A DNA stretch of 64,000 nucleotides from Acanthamoeba sp. SK_2022b (lineage: Eukaryota; Discosea; Longamoebia; Acanthamoebidae), in NCBI GenBank assembly GCA_027943245.1, contig JANDJZ010000281.1:1-64000 (forward strand). The letters are read 5' to 3'. Below, one piece after another: positions 1-11,239 of this stretch (its first letter is position 1; the number at the start of each line of letters is the position of its first letter). Both the position numbers and the translations under genes were made by a program. The notes below the pieces were generated by a model, which saw only the letters and a program-made list of their open reading frames with translations, was not told the DNA's origin and did no database searches.

Positions 1-57
1 CTCTCTGGCTGAGAAAACCGATTGGTCAACTGATATACAGGAAAAAAAAATAATAAA

Positions 58-88
<31 letters not shown>

Positions 89-1644
89 TAAAATGAAGTA
101 AATTGCGTGTTGTGATGAGGGGTCGATGGTGGTACCTGATAGGGCTGCAAGAGCAGGACCTTGTCTCGCTTGAGCCACGCGCACAGCTCGTCGAGGTAGG
201 AGAACTGTTCGTCGCCCAGGCACCATTTGTTCTCCGACCGCGTAAAGTACGAGCAGCCGAGGTAGACCGTTGGCTCGCCGGGCGTCCTGCGCGCCGCACC
301 ACACACGCGCGCTCGGTTAGTTCGACCGAAACACGCGCGCGCGATAGACAAAAGGGGAGGGAGAAGCGTACTTGTCTTCGACCCAGGTCGCGCAGTAGCC
401 GGCCTCGTTGGTGCCGGGCACAGCGCGCACAAAGTGGAGCACGAAGGTGCCGATGGGCCGATCGTTGAGCAGCAGCTTGGCCTCCTCCAACGTCTGCACG
501 GCCTGGAAGTTCTTGTCCGCCACCAGCGCAAACACCTGCCCCCGGCCATCGCCACAAACAAAAACAAAAACAAAGATAAAAAATAAAAAATAAAAAATAA
601 AAAATAAAATAAATTGAAATAAAAACAAACGTGAGTGTCGTTTGGATTATGGGATTGCACAGACGTGCTCGCGAGCTGGAGAAGGCGAGCTGGGGCACCT
701 TGTCGAGGAGCGCTCCCTGGACGGCCGGCAGCGGGAAAAAGCGAAGGAAGTGGAGGAAGGAGGACAGGCGAACGCGGCCCGCGAGCTCCTTCTTCAGCAG
801 CACGTCCTGCCGAACGTGGGAGAGCGCGCCCTGGAGCCCACCCAACAGGAGGTTGTGCACATGAGTTTTTACGTCGACAACGCCTCGAGTGGATGGGGGG
901 GGGGCGTCGGCGTGTATTACCTTGAGGTGGTCGTCGAGCGCCCACTGCTTGATGCGCTCCTCGATCTCTGCCGGGGACAGCGCCAGCGATTCGCTTGCGT
1001 TCCAGTCGGCTGCGGGATTGCCCACACCGCGTCGCGGTCAGAGTCAGTGCATGCATGAGAGAGAGCCATGTAACCAGAGAGAGAGAGAGAGACCGATGGG
1101 CGAATGAGCACGTGGAAATGGCGATAAATACCGATGAGCTGGTGGACGACGTAGAGGGCGAGGATCTTGTTGAAGTGCGGATGGTCGAGCGACGGCGGCG
1201 CCGTGCCGGACGAGTCCAGGGCCGACGAGTCGACGTCTTCCTGCATGTGGTTGCGCAGGAAGGCGCGCTCGAAGTGGGCCCAGCTCACGCCGAACAGGTG
1301 GTCCTCGAGGCTGCGGCGCTGCATCATCACGGACGACGCCGAGCTGGCGGCGCCGCTGCTGCTGCTGCTGGCCACGCCGCCGCTGCTTCCGATCACGCTG
1401 CCCTGCTGGGCGGTGGCCTCCAGCGCCACGGCCTCCTTCCAGATGCCGCACGCGGCCGACGCCGGCACGAGCGTGTCGAGGATGAGGCGCTCGAGCGCCT
1501 GGCAGACGGACCGAATGTCGGGCCGGGCCTGGGGCCGTTGGTCGAGGCACGACGCGATCAGCTCCTTCATCTTGTCGCCCTCTGGCGTCCCGCTCCCCAG
1601 AGCGCCCTGCTCAACACGCACGTCAGGCCCTGTCTTGTGTTGTG

Positions 1645-1712
<68 letters not shown>

Positions 1713-2417
1713 TGTGTGATGTGTGTGTGTGTGGACGGCTGGGGGCGCACTGATAGTTGAGGGGAGAACGAGACTGCCTCGGCGCCTGCGGTCTCCAGAG
1801 GCACGGCGTGCAGAGCGAGGATCTCGAACAGGAGCACGCCAAAGGCGTAGATGTCGGCCGCGAGGGCCAGGGGCGTGCCGGAGCCGCCCGTTTCCTCGAT
1901 CTCCTCGTCGTCCAACAGCGACCCGTCGTGGTCGGGCACGGTCGCGGCCCGCAGGCCGCGCAGGTTGAGGCCAAAGTTGGCCAGCTTGCATTGTCTGTTC
2001 AAGACGTCCACCTGTTGACACATGAAGGCAAACGCTCAGTCGCTGCTCGCTCTTCTTCAGTGAAGAGATATGGGGGGGGGGGGGCGTACAAGCACGTTGG
2101 CCTGGCACAGCTCGCCGTGGGCGATTCCGCGCATGTGGAGCTCCCTCAATGCGAGGGCGCAGTGCCACGCTATGTACAGGCGGGTGTGCAGGGGGATCTG
2201 CGCCTCGGCGATGTCCCGTCCCTCGTCGTCCACGCCCCGCTGCACGTGGGAGATGACCGTCTCGAGGTCCACCGCCGCGGGCAAGTGCTCGCGTACAATC
2301 TGCAGAGAGATCTCCCTGTCGATTCGATTCGAGCCGAGTCAAGCCCACGCCGCATGACATGTGAGCGAAGCCGATGATCGTCGTCATCACCACGACAACC
2401 CACGCACGCGCGCACAC

Positions 2418-2491
<74 letters not shown>

Positions 2492-3143
2492 CAGCCGAGA
2501 GAGAGAGAGAGAGAGGTAGATGTACCCAGTGATGGCTTCCTCGAGGCGCAGCACGGAGTAGCTCCAAATATTGGGGTGGTCCTTCACGCTCCTGATGTAG
2601 ATGAAGGTGAACCGAGGGCCCACCAAGGCGAAGAACATGGAGCAGACGAGCGAAAACGAACGAACGAACGAACGAACGAACAAATGAACAAAGAGAAGAG
2701 GACTCGCACCTGAGTAGCGGGAATATGGTGGGGTCGATCAAGGAGGCGGCCGACGGCGGCAAACGGATGGATTGGACCTCGACCACCTTGCGGTTGAGCA
2801 CGCCGTAGCGCTGGCCGTCTTCGAGGCCCACCACCCGGCTTGTGCTGGACGTGAGCCTCCTGCGTCGGGCCTCGTCGCAGAAGCGCAGCCACTGCGACAC
2901 ATCTGTGCAGGAGAGCTCCTCGGAGAGCGCGGGCAGTACGCCGGCGGCAGATGGGCTGCGGCTCCGCGCAGGCGTAGTGGAAACTGATGGCGTGGTGAAG
3001 GTCGATGTGGATGTGTAGAGCGGAGCCTTGAAGGCAGAATCGTCGGGCAGCACTACGCTGGCTGCAATGCCGTCATCCGCAACAAGCGTGGGGATGGCAG
3101 ACGGTCGCAGGTAGAAGAGCACATTGCGCTTCGAATCGAACAT
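1..3143 (-). CDS. Pseudokinase with C-terminal SH2-like domain, 3' end outside window
   Basis: Multi-exon gene on the minus strand, start ATG at 3143, running off the left edge. Exons I support: 2710-3143, 2526-2591, 2090-2299, 1751-2011, about 1112-1617, about 921-1007, about 703-830, 372-535, 136-286 and at least 1-29. The middle is kinase-like: the catalytic loop reads HGELCQANVLV where HRDLxxxN is expected (Asp replaced by Glu), the DFG segment reads ANFG, and the helix-F motif DIYAFGVLLFEIL is well kept. I found no clear VAIK lysine. The last exons look like an SH2 fold: GTFVLHF replaces the usual FLVRxS, so the phosphotyrosine-binding Arg appears to be His, and a later part resembles the closing F-x-x-L-x-E-L segment. 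Kinase-then-SH2 order recalls Dictyostelium SHK proteins (family knowledge). Likely a scaffold or allosteric signalling protein. The exon junction next to the (AC)n intron at about 2411-2490 is unresolved because many GT donors exist there. Confidence 0.6.
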
Positions 3144-3561
3144 AGAACGTGTGTGTGCGAGCAGATGAGTTATGAGATGTGAGTTATGAGATGTGCTTGC
3201 GATTGGAGCGCCAGAAGAAGGTGCAGGGTAGCAGCAATGGATTAATTGAAGGAATTAAATTAATCGATGGATGGAGTTCGCGAGGTGGGGTTGGGGTAAG
3301 AACAAGACCCCCGGACCCACTCCGCCAGTGCAGGCCACGAGTGCAGTGCCCTTGAACGGTGCCCATTCAAAGAGGCGAACACGATCGAAAGCTGCGGCAA
3401 AGGTGTGGAAAAGAGAATGGAAACTCGCACTACTAAAACGCCTGCTTGATCGAGATGGAATGCAAAGCATGGCACGACCATATCCGACATCGCTGTGATG
3501 ATCTTCTCTATATTTATACCATACATTAACACCCACAACTGCCACGACGGCGTTGTTCGCG
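3144..3561. other. Intergenic region with a possible unassigned exon
   Basis: Between the start of the pseudokinase gene and the stop of the next minus-strand gene. On the minus strand a good acceptor (pyrimidine-rich, ending at about 3393) precedes an open stretch down to about 3250 encoding VRLFEWAPFKGTALV and following residues. It could be a further 5' exon of the pseudokinase gene or a 5'UTR exon; no matching donor joined it convincingly, so it is not included in the CDS. Confidence 0.3.
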
Positions 3562-4323
3562 TCAGCCCCTCGGCTTGGTCTGCTGCGTGGGACAGCTCCT
3601 GGTGGCGCGCTGCCTCTCGCCGAGCTGCCGCTGGCGTCGCCGGGCTGCTTCCGCGTCGCCCTCACGACGGCCCTCCTCGTTGACGGCCTGCCTTCTCGAG
3701 GTCTTCTTGCTGGGCCGGGAACTCCCGCACTCGCCCAGCAGGAGCATGTCGACGAAGAAAGACGAAGGGGCCTGTCGAGTGGAACAGCTCTCGAGCATGG
3801 GCAGCTCCCGCATGGCCGCCACCTGATACAGCTGCGCCGCTTGCGAGCTGCCCATTTGGAAGACCGGTCCGGCTTGCGCAAGAGTCGCGAGCCGATCGTC
3901 CGCAGCGGCTCCATCGTCGCTATCCTCACTTTCAACGTCGCTGAGCTCGTCCAGGTTATCGACGTCGAGGAAGCGACGGCTACGCGTGTGCTCCAGGCGG
4001 CCGTTGGCACTGGTGACTGTCGCCGGTGCAGCCGGCTGTAGGCCCGTGCCCAGCTGCTGTTGCTGCTGTTGCAAGTCGGGATATTCGCTTCGCAACGCGG
4101 TCTCCCAGCGCGCGAGGGCTTCCGTGCGCCTGCGCTCCTGCTCTGCTTCCCAGGCCTTCTTCTTGGCCGCCTGCTTGCGTTCGGCCTTGGCGATGGCCTT
4201 CTTGCCGGTGACGGTCTTCTTCCACCGGGGCTCCTCGGCCTCCTCCTGCTCGGCGGCGGCCTTCCTCCGCTTGGCCATCTCCGCCTCGGCCTTCCTGGCC
4301 TTGGATAGGAAGGGCAGCCGCAT
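3562..4323 (-). CDS. Hypothetical Lys/Glu/Gln-rich coiled-coil protein
   Basis: Uninterrupted 253-residue reading frame with ATG at 4323 and no internal splice signals. Residues about 7-75 are a charged, Ala/Lys/Glu-rich helix typical of a coiled coil or nucleolar-type basic helix, followed by a short polyglutamine run (about residues 87-92), an acidic stretch (DELSDVESEDSDD, about 128-140), and a basic Arg-rich tail. No recognised domain or signal peptide. The mixed basic/acidic low complexity suggests a nuclear protein, but this is inference only. It lies head-to-tail with the pseudokinase gene. It is a single-exon gene in an intron-rich neighbourhood; codon use is GC-rich like its neighbours. 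Confidence 0.5.
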   Translation of the reverse strand: MRLPFLSKARKAEAEMAKRRKAAAEQEEAEEPRWKKTVTGKKAIAKAERKQAAKKKAWEAEQERRRTEALARWETALRSEYPDLQQQQQQLGTGLQPAAPATVTSANGRLEHTRSRRFLDVDNLDELSDVESEDSDDGAAADDRLATLAQAGPVFQMGSSQAAQLYQVAAMRELPMLESCSTRQAPSSFFVDMLLLGECGSSRPSKKTSRRQAVNEEGRREGDAEAARRRQRQLGERQRATRSCPTQQTKPRG

Positions 4324-5184
4324 GGCTTGTGGGCCCAGGTCGAAAGTCTGTAGCGAGTTTGGTTCTACCGGTTATGCGAGGCGCGTTTGTTGACTTGGGA
4401 GGGCTGGGTCGATCGGTGGGAATTTGATTGGGGGCTAACTCCCAACGCCTTGGGCTACTAAGAGGAAGAAGACAAAGGACGCAGTAGTTGCAGTGGTAGT
4501 TGAGGGCCGAAAAGGAACGTAGTGTGCTTGAACTCTAAGGGCTAGAGGGTCGTGGTGAGTGAGGTACGAAGGTGACTTGCGAGGTGACGATAGTGCAAGG
4601 GGAAGCGTGGCTTGAGTTGCGTCGTGGAGTGAGAGTGTAGCGGTATGTTCGTGCTATCGTTTGCAGGTGGTAATACCCAGGTGTCTGTCGGCCCAGGTGA
4701 CAAGGCCAATTTTGGCTTTTCACTCGAGCGGACACAGCCGACACGGGTATCTCAGGCCGGTGATGCCGCTTCGTCGCTCAGGTGAACACTTAAAGGGCGC
4801 CAGGGTTCACGAGAAGGCAAGAAGGGGACCTCTCGCGCACGACTCCCCACCAACAAAGCCCCTAAAGGCCACCACTCTAGCCACGCTTAAGGTAAGGGCA
4901 TTCACACAACACCATAAAGGCCTTTGAAACAATATCTCGAGTATTAGTATTGTCTCCTTGTGATTGGCCGCTGGATAGGGTTTGTATTGGTTTGCTATCC
5001 ACCAATGGCGACATCGCCGGCGGCCGATGTATGCGAAGAATGGGTTACCAAGTGAACTCCGTCAACCGCGGTAGCACAGAGCGCCAGGCCAACGGTGAGC
5101 TCCGCTCGAGAAGAACGAAAGGCCTGTACACCAGCGCCGCAAAAGAGCGAAGACCAACGGCCACGTAAGCGAGCAGAGGCGAAG
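4324..5184. other. Intergenic region between divergent genes
   Basis: About 860 bases between two divergently transcribed genes, so it should hold both promoters. No open frame in it has supporting features. I see no tRNA, no repeat array and no recognisable control element beyond CT-rich stretches. Confidence 0.5.
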
Positions 5185-6186
5185 ATGAAGCTCAAGATTT
5201 CCCTGACCCGTGGAGGTGGGAAGGAGGGGCAACAGGCAGCAACCACGGAGGAGGAAAACAACAACAATAAAAAGGAGAAGAGGAACAGCAAGGAAGAGAA
5301 GAACAAGAAGAAATCGCAGAAGGACAGTCTCGCCAGGCCCCCCAAGGAGAAGAAGAAGAACAAGAAGGAGGAGAAGGAGAAGAAAGAGAAGGATGGAAAG
5401 ACCTCGATCGAAGGAGATGAGGGTAAATTGACCTCATCGTCAAAGAAGCAACCCCTCAAGAGATCTCTGAGCAAAAACACAGCTCCTGAGCAAGAGGCAC
5501 CAACCAGCCCTCGCTGTGCCGCGGTTTCGAAGTGGGAGCAGGCCCTTCGCGACGAGGAGAAATCCAAATCCTCTTCTGCAACTTCTGCGCCCAGCAACCA
5601 CCAGCGAGCGACCGCAGCGGCAGCGCCTGCCGGCCCGCTAGACCTCGCCGCAGAAGCCGGTAATGCCTCCTACTTCCCCCCCAACAATCGATCTTGCCAC
5701 TACACCTCTTTTTATGCGCAGTGCACGTGCTTGTTCTTGGTTGCTTTGATTGATTTGTGGGTGGTTTCCCTGGCTCGTGGTGCAGAGGCGGAGGAGCGGC
5801 GCAAGCGAAGGCAACAGAGGGCGTTGGAGTCCTACCACAACCGACCTCGCATCCCCACGTCGCGCAGGGCCTACGAGGCCGGGGTGGGCGTAGGGCCGGC
5901 CGAGGCCATCAATCGCCACCTGCGGGGCGGCGGCGAGGACGGGCCCTGGCTGATGGACCACCTCATTGCGCCGCGTGGCGAAGCCGAGGGTCTCGAGGTA
6001 GAGGCTGGCGACGACTGGTACGAACAGCTCAGATCCGACGACGAGGAGGAGATCGACCCCGAGCAGCTGCTACTCGCCCTCACCGCCAGCCAGCAACAAC
6101 AGCAAGAAGACGAGGAAGGACAGCAAAACGAGCAGCAGGAACAACAAGAAGAGGTCGAGACCGACGCTGCCGCGACGTCGGACTGA
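5185..6186 (+). CDS. Hypothetical Lys-rich nuclear-type protein
   Basis: Begins at the first ATG (MKLKISL) at 5185; the open frame extends upstream to 5095 but only with a GTG. One in-frame intron is likely at 5660-5785 (126 bases, GTAATG...GTGCAG), because the retained translation would be a hydrophobic Cys/Tyr/Phe-rich patch unlike the rest. The N-terminal half is extremely Lys/Glu/Asn-rich; the second half starts with a basic EERRKRRQQRALE helix, then a Gly-rich stretch, an acidic DDEEEIDPEQLLLAL segment and a Gln/Glu-rich tail. The combination recalls chromatin-associated low-complexity proteins but I cannot assign a family. Confidence 0.5.
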   Translation: MKLKISLTRGGGKEGQQAATTEEENNNNKKEKRNSKEEKNKKKSQKDSLARPPKEKKKNKKEEKEKKEKDGKTSIEGDEGKLTSSSKKQPLKRSLSKNTAPEQEAPTSPRCAAVSKWEQALRDEEKSKSSSATSAPSNHQRATAAAAPAGPLDLAAEAGNASYFPPNNRSCHYTSFYAQCTCLFLVALIDLWVVSLARGAEAEERRKRRQQRALESYHNRPRIPTSRRAYEAGVGVGPAEAINRHLRGGGEDGPWLMDHLIAPRGEAEGLEVEAGDDWYEQLRSDDEEEIDPEQLLLALTASQQQQQEDEEGQQNEQQEQQEEVETDAAATSD

Positions 6187-6301
6187 GACCATCATGTCCC
6201 TTCTACACACATGTAAAAAAACATATTATTTATTATTTATTTATTTTTATTTTTCTTGCCCCACGTACGTCGCACAAGGACAAGAGCGAGCGGGAGACCG
6301 T

Positions 6302-7159
6302 TCAGGCCTGCGCGGGACGGAGGACGAGGGCGCGGTCCCCGATCATGATCTCCCCCACGTTCGCGAGGAGCGCGGCCTGGTCGGCCGCCGTTCGCAGCTC
6401 CACAAACGCTCGGCCCGCGCTGCTCCTCTTTGCCCTGTCCGCGCGCATTGTCGTGAGCTTCGCCACCACGGAGATGGCGAGGTGAGGCGAGGCGAGATGG
6501 GCCCTACCTGGCGCTGAGCTTGGGCTTGCGGATCAGCTTGACGTCGTCAATGGCGATGTTGAGGCGCTGGCCGATCCCGCCCAGGAGCTCAGTGAGCTCT
6601 TCCTCGGTCACCTCGTACGGGATGTTGAGCACCACCACGCGCGTCGTCGACGGCACGGCCTCGCGCTCGTCGCACTCGATCGGATGCGGCTCGAACGACG
6701 GCGGAGGCAGCAGCCCGGTGGGCGCCGCCGCCTCCGACGCCGACGCTGATGCTCGCTGCAGCGGGATGGCGTGGCGAACGTCGAACGGCGTGTCGTTGGC
6801 GCCGAGCCGGCTGATGAGGTAGATCTCGTTCACATCGAACGACACCTCCTTCCACTCCCTTTGCCATTCGGCCATCTTCTCCTCCACTTCGACCTGGTGT
6901 TGTGTTGTGTTGTGTTGTGTTGTGTTGTGTTGTGTTGTGTTGTGTTGTGTTGTGTTGTGTTGTGTTGTGAGCACTGCTCGTACGGTGGTTAGGCGTCCGA
7001 AGTGGGCAAGCGCCGTACGGCTTTGCGAAAGTCGTTGGCGACGCTGAGGTGGGGCGTGAAGCCGTGCTCGCCGATCTGGGACTGGTCGTTGCAATGCGGG
7101 AACGCGCGCTCGAGCTCGCCCTGCAGCCGTACCAGCGCTCCCTCCGGCTGCCATGCACA

Positions 7160-7223
<64 letters not shown>

Positions 7224-8044
7224 CACACACACGATGAGAAAGCGCAAGGAGGGGGGCACGGCGGCAAAGGCGCACCTCGGTTTCGGGCTTGAGCCAAACG
7301 GTCCAGCTCCGGCCAGAGTGCTTGAAGAAGCTGAACTCGCGCAGCCGCACGCGGAACGCGGGGAACGACGCCAAGGCCTCGCTGGCGGTTGGTCGATATC
7401 GGTACACGACGAAGATGATGAGTGGCGTTGATGAGTGACAACAATAGCACACGAGTGGCGAGGGATGGAGTCGCACGCACCGGAGGGTCTGGGCGGCCTG
7501 TGAGAACTGCTGGTTGGGCACGAACGGGTAGATCATGTTCACGTGCGGGAGCCACCGTACGTAGCCGTGGTCGTGAATGCGGCGGATGGCCTGGATGGCC
7601 GGCCACGCCTCGATCGGCGGCACCATCACCACCGCGCTCCTGTACGATTTCCTGTGGCAAATGATTTATATCTCTTCCATTATTATTATTAATAATAATA
7701 ATAAAAATAGAGCAAGTAATAAATATCAAAAAATATTGTAGCAATAAAAAGAGGGGCAAGCACATGAGGGCAGGGTCGGTGGGCTCAGTCGTGGGAGCAG
7801 GAGCCGGTCGGCCTCGCGGTGCGCGCTGGGCAGCTCTGGCCTTGGCTTTGCGCTCCTGCTTGGAGGGCTTTGGTGGCTTGACCGCTTTGCCGTTCGCCTC
7901 CTCTTCCGCTTCGGCTGCCAGCCCGAGTCCCACCTCTTCCTCTTCCACCGCTTCTTTCGCCTGCACTCCTCCTTCCGCCGACTCCTGACCTCTGGCCTCT
8001 TCTTCTCTCTGCAGTGTGGTTGCTGCGTCCTCCTTTCCTTCCAT
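6302..8044 (-). CDS. 2H phosphoesterase (LigT/2'-5' RNA ligase-like) fused to an RRM
   Basis: Seven exons fit in phase: 7764-8044, 7481-7651, 7276-7381, 7017-7149, 6508-6893, 6302-6434, with a charged N-terminal tail (about 95 residues, Lys/Glu/Ala-rich). The second exon opens the 2H domain (KSYRSAVVMVPPIEAW, then LPHVNMIYPFVP carrying the first HxN/T-type motif); the fourth exon carries the second motif GFTPHLSVANDF; the fifth ends the fold with the typical IYLISR segment. The 2H fold catalyses 2',3'-cyclic phosphate chemistry on RNA in characterised members. The C-terminus is an RRM: RNP2 is VVVLNIPY and RNP1 is AGRAFVEL, joined across the 73-base last intron. The fusion suggests an RNA-repair or RNA-end-processing enzyme that carries its own RNA-binding module. 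Two introns are filled with microsatellites. Confidence 0.75.
6898..6968. repeat. (TTGTG)n pentanucleotide microsatellite in an intron
   Basis: About 14 near-perfect copies of TTGTG on the plus strand (CACAA on the coding strand), filling intron 6894-7016 of the 2H-RRM gene. Confidence 0.95.
7155..7232. repeat. (ACGC)n then (AC)n microsatellite in an intron
   Basis: A run of ACGC tetranucleotides passing into (AC)n, occupying most of intron 7150-7275 of the 2H-RRM gene. Confidence 0.95.
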
Positions 8045-8267
8045 CTCTTCACTGCCGTAATCGGCAGTCAGAGCTTAGCCTGTGCTTGGTTCTCTGGTAA
8101 AGCTGCGAAATAAACCTGAGAAATGCTCCAGGTCGACAGCTGTCGACTGAGATATAAAATGTCCAATAGCATTTCCAGTAAAAAATATATCACTGTATCC
8201 TGTTGAAAATAATGGATTTATTGTTTGATAGACCTATGAGGGAGAATAGACCGAAAAGAGGTTAAAA

Positions 8268-10245
8268 ATGTTACAAAATCTGACGACGGTGGATGCGAGC
8301 GAGTGCAGCAGCAAGGACGATGTGACCTGTCTGGCCGAGACCGCGGGCCACGACGTGCCGTCGCTCGTCACGCTGTGCCGAGTCAAGTTTGAGTTTTTGG
8401 CCCTCTCGGGCGACCTCACCATGGCCCAGCTGCAGAGCCTGGCGCAGGACTTCCTACCCATTCTGCCGCACGACCTCGTCCGTCGGTTCGTGCAGTCCCT
8501 GTTGGCCAAAAGCCTCACCGACCTCTTCCCACTACGGTACAAACGCCGTCAAAGAACGAAGAAAAATGTTATTTTTTTAATGTCACACAATAGTTACCTT
8601 CGAGTATTCATTCTGGCAATCGGACAGATCGCTGCTGGGGAGGCTGCACTTGGTCTTCCCCTACTCGCTGCTGCGCACGATCCCACTAGTACGTGGACGT
8701 CCATGCCGGCGACGCGCCGAGAAGGCACTTATATCTCCTCTCTGAACTCAGTTGTGCAGCATTGAGAGCGACAGCTGCCTCGGGCTGTTCACCGTCTCCG
8801 AATGCACCAATGGATACTACTGCTCCGTCTGCTCTGCCGTTGCCTGCCGTACGACATGTTTGTTTTTTTGTTTTTTTTTTTTTTTCCATATTTTTGTTTT
8901 TATCGTCTATAAACAATACAAGTACTATTCTCAACGTTAGTGCCTTCTGATCGCGAGCATGTGTATGATTGCAGCGACGTGCCTGGCGACGTGCCCCTTC
9001 TGCCACGCCCTGTTTTGCCCATCCTGCAGCATTGTACGAAGGTATATGGGGGCATTCTTCGTGCGTGCTTGGACGTGTGTGGCTGTATGTATGAGTGAGT
9101 GTGCCTGTGAGGTCTTTGCGGAGTGTTGACACGCTCGCGCGAACGACCCAGGTCGTGCGAGGTGCCCAAGGTCACCGAGCAGGAGTGGGAGGTCTCGGGG
9201 GACGCACGGCCACCGCAGTGCGACGTGCTGGACCTGTGGACGTGCCTGGAATGCGATCCCGAGGTATACTGCATTCCTCACCGCCCCATGGGCCTTGCCC
9301 TCTCTGCTCACTCAGAGTGTGGGGAGCGCCCTTTGGCATGCACTCGCAGACAATCTTCGAGTGGGTGGAAAGTGTCCGGGAGGAGTACAAGGCCAGCCTG
9401 GCCTGTGCAGAAGACCTCATCGAGTGTGCGGTCTGTGACAAGTCGCTCGAGGTAGTCACCCGCGCCACACACGGCGCGCATACGCATGCATGTGTCCGAA
9501 CAGAGATCGCGTGCTGACAACTGCTGACTGGGCGGCAGGACGACATGAACGAGGAAGGCCTGCTGCGGGAGGAGTTGGAGAGTCGGCAAGAGGAGTTGTT
9601 CGAACTGTGTCGCCCATGCGGCCTGTTGGTGCGCTCGCGCCTTGGACACGCTCGCTGATCGTTCTTTGCAACTGACTTGGGCGTCGATCTCTCCTCTCCA
9701 AGGTATGCGAGGAATGCGTGCGAGAGTGCGGCGAGTGCGGGGCGATGGTGTGCGTCAAATGCCAACCGACAACGGAGGCCTGTGCGCGATGCCACAACGA
9801 TGCCGTCTGTGGCCACTGCTACTTTCCCAGGTGCCTCCCTCCCCTCAGTGCACAGTGCATTCGTGCGCGCATGGGGCCACCCTCACACTGCGCACGCACA
9901 CCTCCCTGTCCGTACAGGAGCTGCGTCACGAACAACGAGAGAGACGAGGGGCAGCTGTGCTGGAGCTGCTACAAGCTCGCGCAGGACTGCAAGAAACGAC
10001 TAGCCTCCATGGTGGCCTACTTGGACGACAAGGACGGCGGGTTGTCAGAGGCGCGGCGACGCGAGCTCGCCTCTGCAATCACGCGGCACGGCGGCCGGGT
10101 GGCCTCCGTTCTGGACGATCGCGTGACCCACCTTGTCTCTTCCTTGGCGGCCACCTCTGACGCATCAACAGCCAATCAAGTGTGGGTCAAGCCCGAAGTT
10201 GTGCTGTTGTGGTGCTCCAACCTGCAGGGGACACCAGGCCAGTGA
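8268..10245 (+). CDS. Cysteine-rich zinc-binding protein with C-terminal BRCT-like domain
   Basis: Nine exons join in phase: 8268-8536, then one from about 8628 to 8691, 8752-8848, 8975-9041, 9152-9263, 9350-9451, 9539-9628, 9703-9830 and 9918-10245. The first exon is helical and may be an F-box-like or leucine-rich segment (not certain). The middle exons carry regularly spaced Cys pairs (CSVCSAVAC, CPFCHALFCPSC, CEECVRECGECG, CARCHNDAVCGHCYF), consistent with several treble-clef or B-box-like zinc sites. The last exon holds a BRCT-like block: LASAITRHGGRVASVL then DDRVTHLVS and WVKPEVVLLW, the order seen in BRCT repeats that bind phosphoproteins. Likely nuclear, possibly DNA-damage or ubiquitin related by analogy; no RING consensus could be proven. 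Confidence 0.65.
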
Positions 10246-10312
10246 TCCATCATTGTGACAAGACCAACAATTAATCCAATAATTAAAATAATAAATATAT
10301 TTAAATGATTGA

Positions 10313-11239
10313 TTATTCCTCTTTTTGCTTCGGGGTGGACTCCGTGGCTGACACAGTGGGTGGTGCCCACGGCAGAGTAGAAGAAGAGGAAAATGAAGAA
10401 GAGGAGAAGAAGAAGGAAGGCGGCGGGTAGAGGAATGGAGGGGGCTGGCCATATCTGCTGTTGTACCAGCACAGGAACGTGTTCCAGGTGAAGGACACGC
10501 TCTTGCGCCAGAGCAGGCGAAACTTGAACGGGACGCAGTAGAACGTGACAAAGTTGGCGAATGGCCTGCAGGGTTGTCACACCACGCGAGAGAGTGTGTC
10601 ACACAAAGCAGGCCTGGTTGGCAGTGGCCGAGCGCTTACCAGAAGCAGTAGGCGTTGATGAGCGTGGGCAGGAACAGCGTGTTGGCTCGTGCTACGGCTT
10701 GCCTGAGATTGGTGACGCCTCCATCGCCCAACACCAAACCGTTGTACAGCCAGAAGGCGTAGGCGAATGATGGCTGCCAGATGGCGAGGTCCAGCGCCAA
10801 CTAGCAACGAGACTATCAGCGCCGGTGGTGGTGGTGGTGGTGGTGGTGGTGGTGGTGGTGGTGGTGGTGGTGGTGGTGGTGGTGGTGGGTGGAGGAAGGG
10901 CGCTACCTTCTTCAATGCTCGGGTAAGTGGAGAGGAGGACGGAGGGATGGCTCTGCGGAGCGTGTTGAAGAACACGTAGCCAATGGGCGCGATCAGACAC
11001 GCCCCGTACATGCCCATGCCCGCTGCACTGGACATGGACCAGACGGGGTCAGCTGGCGAGTTCAACACAACGGGAGCGGGAACCAGGTGGTCGTACTGCC
11101 GAAAGTTGAGGGGGCGGTTGTTGATGCGCTGGGCCACCAGGTCGCCCGAACTAACCACGCAGAAGGCGGTCAAGCTCCGCGTGGCCAATGGTCGCGTGTC
11201 CAGCAGAGTTGAGTAGCGAGAAAAAGCACCGTGCAGCAT
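10313..11239 (-). CDS. Mpv17/PMP22-family membrane protein
   Basis: Three exons in phase: 10907-11239, 10640-10800, 10313-10565. The family signature lies in the last exon (NFVTFYCVPFKFRLLW followed by SVSFTWNTFLCW), and the N-terminal exon has the typical DLVAQRI segment. Mpv17/PMP22 proteins are small four-helix channels of the mitochondrial inner membrane or peroxisomes; the Arg-rich N-terminus would suit mitochondrial import. The (GGT)n tract at 10822-10888 is inside the first intron, so the long polyproline reading there is not protein. The C-terminal tail is Ser/Pro/Glu-rich and unusual in length. Its 3' end lies 67 bases from the convergent BRCT gene. Confidence 0.75.
10822..10888. repeat. 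(GGT)n trinucleotide repeat in an intron
   Basis: About 22 copies of GGT, within intron 10801-10906 of the Mpv17-family gene. Confidence 0.95.

Noticed and set aside
5660..5785. Transmembrane segment in the Lys-rich protein
   Set aside because: The hydrophobic run is bounded by a GT donor and AG acceptor and is 126 bases, so it is more likely an in-frame intron.
10577..11239. Long polyproline protein read across 10800-10906
   Set aside because: The (GGT)n tract lies between a good donor and acceptor, and splicing restores the Mpv17-family frame; the polyproline is intronic.
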